A stretch of 6,744 nt of DNA from Bacteroidota bacterium (GTDB lineage Bacteria > Bacteroidota > Bacteroidia > UKL13-3): the NCBI GenBank assembly GCA_947449515.1, contig CANFSD010000093.1, forward strand, positions 1 to 6,744. The letters are read 5' to 3'. Below the pieces are notes generated by a model. It did no database searches. It was given only the letters and a program-made list of their open reading frames with translations, and was not told the origin of the DNA. This document shows, piece after piece, positions 1-6,648 of the stretch (positions within the stretch are counted from its first letter, which is position 1; each line of letters begins with the position of its first letter). A program made the translations under genes and the position numbers.

Positions 1-1053
1 GGAAGTCCTGAAATGGAAAAGAAAAATGGGGTATTTACTGGAAGGTTAAGTGGCATTGTGAACCATCATGTGCCGGGATATTTGCGCAGCAATCAATTGC
101 CAAGTTACGCCACCAATTGTATAGAGGATTGGGAACAAAAAGTTTCAAAAATTACCGATGAAACTATAACAGAAGACATGAGCCTTATAAGTGGGATTCC
201 ACCTTGGGTGCAAATGTATTTTGATTTAATAAAACAACGCACCGGTAAAACCATTCAAGAGGTATTTCCAAATTTTCAATTGTTTGTTTATGGGGGTGTA
301 AATTTTGAGCCTTACCGTGCAAAAATTGAAGAAAGCATTGGGCGAAAAATAGACACGATTGAAACCTATCCTGCTTCAGAGGGTTTTATTGCCTATCAGG
401 ATACACAGACTGCGGATGGTTTGTTGTTGCTGGTAAATAATGGCTTGTTTTACGAGTTTATTCCAATGGATACATTCTATGATGTAAATCCAGTAAGGTT
501 GCGTCTTGCAGACATTCAATTGGATGTAAATTATGCTATAGTGCTTACAAGTAATGCTGGTTTGTATGCTTATGTTATTGGCGATACCGTAAAGTTTGTT
601 TCAAAGGATCCTTATAGGATTAAAGTAAGCGGTAGGGTTAAGCATTTTATTTCGGCTTTTGGAGAACATGTAATTGGGGAGGAAGTGGAACATGCATTAT
701 TGAGTGTTGCCAATGCTCACGGCATTAGAATTGTTGAGTTTACGGTTGCCCCGCAAGTTAATCCACCCGAGGGAGGTTTGCCATATCACGAATGGTTTGT
801 TTCTTTTGAGAATATACCAACAGATTTGGAGGCTTTTGTGGCAGAGGTTGACAAAGCCTTGCAGGTGAAAAATATTTACTACCAAGATTTAATTCAAGGT
901 GGAATTTTAAGAACACTTAAGATGAATGCATTGCCTGTGGATGCTTTTATTCAATACATGAAATCACAAGGTAAACTTGGGGGGCAAAATAAAGTGCCTC
1001 GCTTGAGTAACGACAGAAAAATAGCCGATGTTTTAGCGGCAATAGCAAATTGA
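1..1053 (+). CDS. GH3-family acyl-adenylating (amido synthetase-like) protein, 5'-truncated by window edge
   Basis: This is the C-terminal 350 codons of a GH3-family protein. The frame is open to base 1, so the ATG at 13 is probably an internal Met (frame reads G-S-P-E-M). Bacterial GH3 proteins are about 500 residues, so roughly the first 150, with the first ATP motif (SSGT-type), should lie upstream. Visible family landmarks are the second adenylate motif TYPASEG (from 364), equivalent to the plant YxSSE motif, and the third motif IGDTVKF (from 577), equivalent to YRVGD. A C-terminal hinge-like stretch GRVKHFISAFGEHV follows. Plant GH3 enzymes adenylate acyl acids such as auxin or jasmonate and join them to amino acids. 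The bacterial substrate is unknown, so no hormone function should be assumed. It lies 7 bases before dxr and is probably cytoplasmic and co-transcribed with dxr and rseP. Confidence 0.88.
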   Translation, partial: GSPEMEKKNGVFTGRLSGIVNHHVPGYLRSNQLPSYATNCIEDWEQKVSKITDETITEDMSLISGIPPWVQMYFDLIKQRTGKTIQEVFPNFQLFVYGGVNFEPYRAKIEESIGRKIDTIETYPASEGFIAYQDTQTADGLLLLVNNGLFYEFIPMDTFYDVNPVRLRLADIQLDVNYAIVLTSNAGLYAYVIGDTVKFVSKDPYRIKVSGRVKHFISAFGEHVIGEEVEHALLSVANAHGIRIVEFTVAPQVNPPEGGLPYHEWFVSFENIPTDLEAFVAEVDKALQVKNIYYQDLIQGGILRTLKMNALPVDAFIQYMKSQGKLGGQNKVPRLSNDRKIADVLAAIAN

Positions 1054-1060
1054 AACAATA

Positions 1061-2221
1061 ATGGAGGAACAGAAAAAGAAAATAGCAATTTTAGGTAGTA
1101 CTGGAAGTATTGGTACGCAAGCTTTGGAGGTAATTAGCGAGCAAGAAGAATACTTGCAAGTGGAAGTTTTAACAGCAAATAGCAATGCCGATTTGTTAAT
1201 TAAACAAGCTATTCAATACATGCCTAACCATGTGGTTATTGCTGATGAACAAAAATATATACAAGTAAAAGAAGCACTCGACCCATACGATATCAAAGTT
1301 TTTGCAGGAAATAAAGCCATCGAAGAATTGATGGAAATTACCGAAGCAGACATGGTGCTTACTGCCATGGTTGGTTACAGTGGTTTAAAGCCAACTATAA
1401 AGGCCATTGAAAATAAAAAACGCATTGCACTTGCCAATAAGGAAACTTTGGTGGTGGCTGGTGAATTGATAACACAACTGTGTGTAGAAAATAGGGTAGA
1501 TCTAATTCCTGTTGACTCGGAACATTCTGCCATTTTTCAGTGCTTGGTGGGAGAGCAATTAGATGCCATAGATAAAATTATTTTAACAGCCAGTGGTGGT
1601 CCGTTTAGGGGAAAGAAAAGAGAAGATTTGTTGGAAGTAACCAAGGCGCAAGCGCTCAAGCATCCAAATTGGAGTATGGGTGCTAAAATAACCATTGATT
1701 CGGCCTCTATGATGAATAAAGGTTTAGAGGTAATTGAAGCAAAATGGTTATTTGGTTTAAATAATAAACAAATAGAGGTGGTGGTTCATCCGCAATCTAT
1801 AGTGCACAGTATGGTGGAATTTAATGATGGCAGTATCAAAGCACAGATGGGATTGCCAGATATGAAGCTACCCATCCATTATGCATTTTTTTACCCGCAA
1901 AGGGTTCAAACTTCCTTAAAACGGATGTCGTTTTCAGAGATAAATCAACTAACTTTTGAGCAGCCCGATCCAATAACTTTTAGGAATTTAGGACTTGCCT
2001 ATGAAGCTATGGAAAAGGGTGGAAACATGGCTTGTATTTTAAATGCAGCCAATGAAGTTGCTGTGGATGCGTTTTTAAAGGATAAGATTAAGTTCCTCCA
2101 AATTGCCGAGTTAAATGAAAAATGTATGCAAGCGGTTTCCTTTATCTCAAAACCCACTTTGGACGATTATGTAGCAACCGACGCTGAAACGAGAAGTTTT
2201 GCGCTTAGTTTATTGAGTTAA
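1061..2221 (+). CDS. dxr: 1-deoxy-D-xylulose 5-phosphate reductoisomerase
   Basis: Converts 1-deoxy-D-xylulose 5-phosphate to 2-C-methyl-D-erythritol 4-phosphate using NADPH and a divalent metal, the first committed step of the MEP isoprenoid pathway, in the cytoplasm. The 386 residues match the usual length of about 380-400. The N-terminus has the NADPH-binding loop GSTGSIG (residues 12-18), then ALANKET with Lys127. The metal site is complete: D152-S153-E154 in VDSEHSAIFQ, and E223 in MMNKGLE. Substrate-binding residues equivalent to E. coli Ser186, His209, Ser222, Asn227 and Lys228 appear as S178, H201, S214, N219 and K220. Nothing is missing, so the enzyme should be active. The ATG at 1061 follows the upstream stop by 7 bases, with an A-rich leader and no clear Shine-Dalgarno. 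rseP follows after 35 bases; dxr and rseP are near neighbours in many bacteria. Confidence 0.98.
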   Translation: MEEQKKKIAILGSTGSIGTQALEVISEQEEYLQVEVLTANSNADLLIKQAIQYMPNHVVIADEQKYIQVKEALDPYDIKVFAGNKAIEELMEITEADMVLTAMVGYSGLKPTIKAIENKKRIALANKETLVVAGELITQLCVENRVDLIPVDSEHSAIFQCLVGEQLDAIDKIILTASGGPFRGKKREDLLEVTKAQALKHPNWSMGAKITIDSASMMNKGLEVIEAKWLFGLNNKQIEVVVHPQSIVHSMVEFNDGSIKAQMGLPDMKLPIHYAFFYPQRVQTSLKRMSFSEINQLTFEQPDPITFRNLGLAYEAMEKGGNMACILNAANEVAVDAFLKDKIKFLQIAELNEKCMQAVSFISKPTLDDYVATDAETRSFALSLLS

Positions 2222-2256
2222 TTGGTTATTATTGCAAATATTTAGAATAAAAAACA

Positions 2257-3576
2257 ATGCAAGCATTAATTATGGCAGCCCAGCTTATTTTGGGCATTTC
2301 TATATTGGTTATTTTACACGAATTTGGGCACTATTTGGCTGCAAAAGCCTTTGGTATTAAAGTAGAAAAATTCTACTTGTTTTTTGATGCTTGGGGTGTG
2401 AAATTGTTTTCATTCAAAGTGGGTGAAACAGAATGGGGCATGGGGTGGTTACCTTTGGGTGGCTATGTAAAAATTGCCGGAATGATTGATGAAAGCATGG
2501 ACAAAGAGGCCATGAAACAGCCGGCTCAACCATGGGAATTTAGAAGTAAGCCAGCTTGGCAACGCTTAATTGTTATGATTGGTGGTGTAGTGGTTAACAT
2601 AGTTACAGGCATTGTAATTTTTGCCATGATGAGTTACCACTATGGAGAAAAATATATTCAAAACGATTCTGTTAGCAATGGTATTTTTCCTTCGGAAATG
2701 GCCAAAGAATGTGGCTTTCAAATTGGCGATAAATTGATTAGCGTGAATGGCAGCCCAATTATAAGGTTTGAGGACGCCTTAAAAATCAAACATATTTTAG
2801 GTACGGGTGTAACTTATGAAGTAGCGCGTAATGGAGAAAAAATGGAGGTTAAATTGCCTTCAGATTTTGCTTCAAAATTTAGTGAGGCCAAAGCAGATTT
2901 CTTTTTGCCCCGCATGCATTTTTATGTTGCAGAGTTAACGCCAGGAACTGCTGCAGAAAAAGCTGGTTTGTTGGTAAATGATGTTATTACAAAAGTAGAT
3001 ACCACTTCATTTGAGTTTTTTGATCAGTTTCAGGCTCTGTTAAAAGCCAATGCCGGTAAAGAAATTGCACTAGCTGTAACACGAAATAATGCGCCAATTG
3101 AAATTAAAGTAAAGGTAGATGAGACTGGCAGAATTGGATTTAAGCCAGACTCAAAAGATTTTACGTATGAAACGGTGAACTATGGTTTTTTTGAGTCATT
3201 CCCTGCTGGTTGGAACAAAGCGGTTGAAACCATTGATGCACAAATTAAAGGTTGGGGTAAAATTTTTAGAGGAGATATTGCCGTAAATAAAGCGGTGCAA
3301 GGTCCTATTGGCATTGCTAAGTTTTATGGTGGCGAGTGGATTTGGAGCAGGTTTTGGTTGTTTACTGCATTGATTTCTTTGGGATTGGCCTTTATGAATA
3401 TTTTGCCCATTCCAGCCTTAGATGGTGGTCATGTTATCTTCCTTTTGGTTGAAATGATTATTGGAAGGCCTTTAAGTGAAAAGTTCTTGGAAGGAGCTCA
3501 ATATGCAGGAATGATTATCCTCTTATCTCTTATGGTATTGATATTTGGCAACGATATCTGGGGCTTATTTAAATAA
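2257..3576 (+). CDS. rseP: RIP zinc metalloprotease RseP (site-2 protease family)
   Basis: Inner-membrane zinc protease that cuts transmembrane segments of substrates such as anti-sigma factors and leftover signal peptides. The 439 residues carry the full family layout. A first membrane helix contains the zinc motif HEFGH (residues 21-25; H21, E22, H25). The loop GGYVKIAG (68-75) follows, then a second hydrophobic segment at about 102-126. Two periplasmic PDZ domains come next, at roughly 135-215 (GFQIGDKLISVNG) and 222-290 (AGLLVNDVITKV). A third helix leads into LDGGH (388-392), where D389 is the third zinc ligand, and a last helix spans about 415-431. A second in-frame ATG at 2272 is possible, but 2257 gives a normal N-terminus. 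No anti-sigma gene is nearby, so its substrate cannot be named here. Its stop codon overlaps the 3' end of the convergent tag gene. Confidence 0.97.
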   Translation: MQALIMAAQLILGISILVILHEFGHYLAAKAFGIKVEKFYLFFDAWGVKLFSFKVGETEWGMGWLPLGGYVKIAGMIDESMDKEAMKQPAQPWEFRSKPAWQRLIVMIGGVVVNIVTGIVIFAMMSYHYGEKYIQNDSVSNGIFPSEMAKECGFQIGDKLISVNGSPIIRFEDALKIKHILGTGVTYEVARNGEKMEVKLPSDFASKFSEAKADFFLPRMHFYVAELTPGTAAEKAGLLVNDVITKVDTTSFEFFDQFQALLKANAGKEIALAVTRNNAPIEIKVKVDETGRIGFKPDSKDFTYETVNYGFFESFPAGWNKAVETIDAQIKGWGKIFRGDIAVNKAVQGPIGIAKFYGGEWIWSRFWLFTALISLGLAFMNILPIPALDGGHVIFLLVEMIIGRPLSEKFLEGAQYAGMIILLSLMVLIFGNDIWGLFK

Positions 3577-4144
3577 GCGAGCTCGTTTTCTTGTAGCAGT
3601 GACAATCCTGTAAATGGTCGTTTACCATACCTGCGGCTTGCATAAATGCGTAGCAGATGGTTGACCCTACAAAGGTGAATCCCCTTTTCTTTAAGTCTTT
3701 ACTCATGGCATCGCTTTCCTTGGTTTTTGAAGGGATTTCTTGCATGGTTTTCCAAGCATTCACAGTGCTTTTATGTTGGGTAAATTGCCAAATATAGGAA
3801 TTAAATGAGCCAAATTCCTTTTGAATGGCCAGAAATGCTTTTGCATTTTTTACTGTACCATAAATTTTCAATCTGTTTCTTATAATTCCCGCATCAAGCA
3901 GCAGCGCTTGAAGTTTTTCTTCTTTGAAATTGGCTATTTTTTGTGCGTTGAAGCCTGCAAAAGCTTTCTCAAAATTCTTTCTTTTATGTAAAATGGTTTT
4001 CCAACTAAGGCCAGCTTGGAAGCTATCTAGGACTATGAATTCAAATAATTTATCGTCATTGTGCAATGGAACGCCCCATTCTGTATCGTGGTAGGTCATC
4101 ATGAGTGCGTCTCCTTGGGCCCATTGGCAGCGTGTTTTATTCAT
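3569..4144 (-). CDS. tag: DNA-3-methyladenine glycosylase I
   Basis: Base-excision repair enzyme that removes 3-methyladenine from alkylated DNA; helix-hairpin-helix superfamily, cytoplasmic. I place the start at the ATG at 4144 (MNKTRCQWAQGD), giving 191 residues against 187 in E. coli. The frame stays open upstream to 4264, but that extension has no family similarity and would run through the intergenic palindrome into purB. The zinc-snap ligands are present: C6, H19 (TYHDTEWG), H177 and C181 (NDHLQDC). Pocket residues Y18 and W48 (QAGLSW) match E. coli Tyr16 and Trp46. The position of E. coli Glu38 is Asp40 here, a conservative change at a base-contacting residue. DAGIIRNRLKI (84-94) and the FVGSTICYAFMQAAGMVNDH block (159-178) are strongly conserved. 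It is a lone minus-strand gene, convergent with rseP and divergent from purB. Confidence 0.96.
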   Translation of the reverse strand: MNKTRCQWAQGDALMMTYHDTEWGVPLHNDDKLFEFIVLDSFQAGLSWKTILHKRKNFEKAFAGFNAQKIANFKEEKLQALLLDAGIIRNRLKIYGTVKNAKAFLAIQKEFGSFNSYIWQFTQHKSTVNAWKTMQEIPSKTKESDAMSKDLKKRGFTFVGSTICYAFMQAAGMVNDHLQDCHCYKKTSSLI

Positions 4145-4167
4145 TTTGTTAAGGTAATTTATTCCAA

Positions 4168-4223
4168 TTGTTTTCGCAAAAAAAGAAATAGCTTTTATTT
4201 CGGTTCGAACCGAATTATTTTTG
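4168..4223 (+). promoter_or_regulatory. Candidate purB promoter boxes (two alternatives)
   Basis: The 94-base gap between tag and purB must hold the purB promoter. Two matches to the Bacteroidota pattern (TTTG or TTG, about 17-23 bases, TAnnTTTG) are visible on the plus strand. The first is TTG at 4168-4170, an 18-base spacer and TAGCTTTT at 4189-4196 (last base off consensus); this would start transcription near 4201-4204, inside the palindrome. The second is a perfect TATTTTTG at 4216-4223, but without a clear TTTG at the right distance, and it would leave only about 10 bases of leader. I cannot choose between them by reading. I found no equally good match facing tag on the minus strand. 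Confidence 0.4.
4199..4214. promoter_or_regulatory. Perfect 16-bp palindrome, candidate operator or terminator, between tag and purB
   Basis: The sequence TTCGGTTCGAACCGAA is its own reverse complement over all 16 bases and lies 24 bases before the purB ATG and 54 bases before the tag ATG. It is GC-rich relative to the A/T-rich sequence around it. Its position, overlapping or beside the candidate purB promoter boxes, fits an operator for a dimeric regulator acting on one or both divergent genes. As RNA it could also fold as a 6-bp stem with a UCGA loop followed by a U-rich stretch, resembling an intrinsic terminator on the plus strand that would block read-through from the rseP side. The palindrome is seen directly; both functions are inference. 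Confidence 0.5.
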
Positions 4224-4238
4224 TTAAAATTTACAAGC

Positions 4239-5582
4239 ATGGAATTAGAATCATTGAGCGCCATTTCTCCGATAGACGGAAGGTATAGAAAACAAACAGA
4301 AGTTTTGGGAGATTACTTTAGTGAGTTTGCGCTAATTAAATACCGTGTTTGGGTAGAAATGGAATATTTTATTGCCTTGGCAGAGTTGCCTTTGCCTCAA
4401 TTGGCTGGTAAAGTAAGTGATGCGCAAAAGAATAGTATTAGAAAAATATACCAAGATTTGGATTTGGATCAGGCCAAAGAAATTAAAGAAATAGAGAAAA
4501 CCACTAATCATGATGTAAAGGCTGTTGAATATTTTATTAAAAATGAATTTGAGAAAATAGGTTTAAAGGAGGCATCTGAGTTTGTTCATTTTGGGTTAAC
4601 CTCTCAGGATATTAACAATACTGCTATTCCTATGAGTTTAAAGCATGCTGTAGTGCATAGCATTAAACCAATGTTGGCGCAAGTTTTAACTATTATGGAG
4701 CAACAAGCAACTGCTTGGGCTACAATACCAATGTTGGCTCGAACCCACGGACAGCCAGCCTCTCCAACAAGATTGGGCAAAGAGTGGGAGGTGTTTGTTT
4801 CCCGTATTAAAACCCAAATAGCGCAATTGGATCAATTAAGTTTTCCGGCAAAGTTTGGCGGTGCTACAGGAAATTTTAATGCACATGTGGTGGCTTATCC
4901 TGGAATTTCATGGGTAGATTTTGGCAATCGTTTTTGTGCCCAATTGGGTTTAAATAGGTCGCATCCAACAACACAAATAGAGCATTACGATAACCTTGCG
5001 GCCTTGTTTGATGTGTTTAAAAGAATCAATACCATTTTGTTAGATTTCTCTAAAGATGTATGGCAGTATGTTGCCATGGATTATTTTAAACAAAGGCTAA
5101 AAGAAGGAGAAGTTGGTTCGAGCGCCATGCCGCATAAAGTAAATCCAATTGATTTTGAAAATGCAGAAGGTAATTTAGGTATTGCCAATGCTTTGTTTGA
5201 GCATTTATCGGCCAAATTACCTATCTCTCGTTTACAACGTGATTTAACAGATAGTACTGTTTTACGTAATGTTGGTGTGCCTTTTGCGCATACCCTTATT
5301 GCCCTTAAATCTTTAGAAAAAGGTTTAGGTAAATTGTTACTCAATGAACCCAAATTGCATTTGGATTTAGAAAACAATTGGGCGGTGGTGGCCGAAGCCA
5401 TCCAAACTGTTTTGCGCAGAGAAGGTTTTGAAAAACCCTATGAGGCTTTAAAAGCGCTAACCAGAACCAATGAAGCTATTACCCAAGCCTCTATTCAAGA
5501 ATTTATACATACCTTGCCTATTGAAAACAAGGTAAAGGAAGAGCTTCTTTGCATAACGCCGCATAACTATACTGGAATATGA
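4239..5582 (+). CDS. purB: Adenylosuccinate lyase
   Basis: Cleaves SAICAR to AICAR in purine synthesis and adenylosuccinate to AMP, releasing fumarate each time; a cytoplasmic homotetramer of the fumarase/aspartase superfamily. I take the ATG at 4239 (MELESLSAISPIDGRY), which aligns with the E. coli N-terminus; a TTG six codons upstream is in frame but unnecessary. The length of 447 residues is close to the 456 of E. coli PurB. Signature regions are TSQDINNTA (121-129), THGQPASPT (169-177, with H170 equivalent to the catalytic His171 of E. coli) and the superfamily signature GSSAMPHKVNP (293-303), whose flexible loop carries the catalytic serine (S294 or S295). It resembles the E. coli-type PurB rather than the shorter Bacillus type. 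Its TGA overlaps the next gene's ATG (ATGA at 5579-5582), suggesting translational coupling. Confidence 0.98.
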   Translation: MELESLSAISPIDGRYRKQTEVLGDYFSEFALIKYRVWVEMEYFIALAELPLPQLAGKVSDAQKNSIRKIYQDLDLDQAKEIKEIEKTTNHDVKAVEYFIKNEFEKIGLKEASEFVHFGLTSQDINNTAIPMSLKHAVVHSIKPMLAQVLTIMEQQATAWATIPMLARTHGQPASPTRLGKEWEVFVSRIKTQIAQLDQLSFPAKFGGATGNFNAHVVAYPGISWVDFGNRFCAQLGLNRSHPTTQIEHYDNLAALFDVFKRINTILLDFSKDVWQYVAMDYFKQRLKEGEVGSSAMPHKVNPIDFENAEGNLGIANALFEHLSAKLPISRLQRDLTDSTVLRNVGVPFAHTLIALKSLEKGLGKLLLNEPKLHLDLENNWAVVAEAIQTVLRREGFEKPYEALKALTRTNEAITQASIQEFIHTLPIENKVKEELLCITPHNYTGI

Positions 5583-6130
5583 AACAATTGCTACCCGCAC
5601 TTTTTCTAAGTTTATTAATTACAACCTCGTGTGAGGACAATACCCCTCATGTAATATACAATGAAGAGGATACTACTGTTGTTGCAAATGAAAACAGTAC
5701 AGCCGAAAATTATATAGGTACTATTCCGGGCATGGACGCAGAGGTAATAGATTATACCACTCCAAACCCTTACCAACATAAATCTCAATTATTTAGAGAC
5801 AGCACCCAATCTATGAGTTGGGATGAAGCTGGATTTCCTGATGGAAAATCGTTCATCCTGTTTTTTAAGCAATTTCAATTTGAGGTCATAGATAGGAAAA
5901 AGGACGTAATAGCAGATTATATTCAATTTCCTGTTAGGGGTTTTAAAAATAGGAATGCCTTTATTAATTCTTTTGATTCTGTTTTTGGAAAGGAGTTTGT
6001 TGAAGAAATTATTCACCAAGATCCAATGGAGATTTACCGCAATAAAAATGGTGCTATGATTGGTGAAGACGGTCAATTGTGGTTTAAAATGATAGGCGGT
6101 ACGTACAAGATTTTTGAAATAAACCCATAA
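5579..6130 (+). CDS. Predicted lipoprotein of unknown function
   Basis: I do not recognise this 183-residue protein. It starts with a short lipoprotein-type signal: a Lys at position 2, a hydrophobic core (residues 4-14) and a lipobox-like LITTSC ending at Cys18. The -3 and -2 residues are both Thr, less typical than Leu-Ser-Ala but acceptable for Bacteroidota. The residues after the Cys are acidic (C-E-D-N), and acidic residues there are associated with surface display of lipoproteins in this phylum; this is only suggestive. A flexible acidic stretch runs to about residue 65. A compact C-terminal part (about 78-183) follows, with a repeated Phe pattern (FILFFKQFQFEVID), an FPV turn (IQFPVRGF) and a strand-rich end (GAMIGEDGQLWFKMIGG). 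The pattern hints at a small alpha/beta domain, but I cannot name the family. It overlaps purB by 4 bases. Confidence 0.85.
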   Translation: MKQLLPALFLSLLITTSCEDNTPHVIYNEEDTTVVANENSTAENYIGTIPGMDAEVIDYTTPNPYQHKSQLFRDSTQSMSWDEAGFPDGKSFILFFKQFQFEVIDRKKDVIADYIQFPVRGFKNRNAFINSFDSVFGKEFVEEIIHQDPMEIYRNKNGAMIGEDGQLWFKMIGGTYKIFEINP

Positions 6131-6132
6131 AT

Positions 6133-6594
6133 ATGGTTGGCTTTATTGAATTTCCTGGGCCAATAGTTTTCGAAAAAATTGAGTTGTTAAAAGAAGATAC
6201 CCCCGCACTTTGGGGTACCATGACAGCGCAACATATGTTGGAGCATTTGTTGCTGCCATTAAAATTTTCTAGGGGTGTTTTTGAGGTGCCTGTGGTTACC
6301 CCTCCAGATAAGCTTGAAAAAACAAAGCGGATAATGCTTTTAAGTGATGCTTCCTTTAAAAGAGATTTTCAGGCGCCATTTATAGGACCAGGCTTGCAAG
6401 CGCTAAAATATAAAAGCTTAGATGAAAGCAAATTAGCCTTATTTAAGGAGATTGAGGACTTTCTTCTCTATTGGAAAGTGAATCCAAATGCAATTTTTGC
6501 CCATCCAATATTTGGTTCGTTAAATGAGGAGGAGTGGTATCTGTTTCATAGTAAGCACTTTACTCATCATTTGAGCCAGTTTGGTTTAGTTTGA
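6133..6594 (+). CDS. DUF1569 / DinB-like four-helix metal-site protein
   Basis: A 153-residue protein resembling the DUF1569 family, part of the DinB/YfiT-like superfamily of four-helix bundles that often bind a divalent metal. Seen in the sequence are ALWGTMTAQHMLEHL (25-39), a central FIGPGLQALK, then HPIFGSLNEEEWYLFHSKHF and THHLSQFGL (124-152), which is the typical family ending. The likely metal ligands are a His in the MLEH segment (H38, possibly H34) and the C-terminal H142-x3-H146 pair, matching the three-His plan of DinB proteins. Some superfamily members are thiol transferases or hydrolases; nothing here shows which reaction, if any, it performs. There is no signal peptide, so it is probably cytoplasmic. 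It begins 2 bases after the lipoprotein stop, with no Shine-Dalgarno, and probably belongs to the purB transcript. Confidence 0.85.
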   Translation: MVGFIEFPGPIVFEKIELLKEDTPALWGTMTAQHMLEHLLLPLKFSRGVFEVPVVTPPDKLEKTKRIMLLSDASFKRDFQAPFIGPGLQALKYKSLDESKLALFKEIEDFLLYWKVNPNAIFAHPIFGSLNEEEWYLFHSKHFTHHLSQFGLV

Positions 6595-6615
6595 AGGCAG
6601 AAAAGGAGCAAAGCT

Positions 6616-6645
6616 TTTGTTTTTCAAAAAAATAGCTGATATTTG
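6616..6645 (+). promoter_or_regulatory. Probable rpsP promoter (Bacteroidota type)
   Basis: TTTG at 6616-6619 is followed after 18 bases by GATATTTG at 6638-6645, which matches the Bacteroidota -7 box TAnnTTTG at five of six fixed positions. Spacing and both boxes fit the phylum's housekeeping promoters. Transcription would be expected to start a few bases after 6645, around 6650, leaving a leader of about 40 bases before the rpsP ATG. No convincing terminator separates it from the gene upstream, so read-through from the purB run may add to rpsP expression. Confidence 0.55.
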
Positions 6646-6648
6646 CCA

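Noticed and set aside
697..885. A short minus-strand open frame inside the GH3 gene.
   Set aside because: It is antisense to conserved GH3 sequence and has no features of its own.
4201..4212. CGGTTCGAACCG looks like a tRNA T-arm (GGTTCGA core), suggesting a tRNA end or an integration site.
   Set aside because: There is no acceptor stem, anticodon arm or CCA end around it, and no integrase or element boundary nearby. The match follows from the palindrome itself.
4145..4264. A 40-codon N-terminal extension of tag, open in frame up to an ATG at 4264.
   Set aside because: Family similarity begins at MNKTRCQW (4144), which gives the normal Tag length. The extension would cross the palindrome and the purB start and has no recognisable content.
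4061..4288. A 75-codon plus-strand open frame crossing the tag start and purB start.
   Set aside because: It overlaps the 5' ends of two clear genes and the control region between them, and its translation resembles no family.
5081..5401. A 106-codon minus-strand open frame inside purB.
   Set aside because: It is the antisense shadow of highly conserved purB coding sequence, with no family resemblance or start signal.
5789..6076. A 95-codon minus-strand open frame inside the lipoprotein gene.
   Set aside because: It lies entirely antisense to a gene with a sensible signal peptide and operon spacing; its composition looks like reverse-complement coding sequence.
6601..6623. AAAAG ... CTTTT followed by GTTTTT as a terminator after the DUF1569 gene.
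   Set aside because: The stem is only 5 bp with a single G-C pair, so it is too weak to support as an intrinsic terminator.
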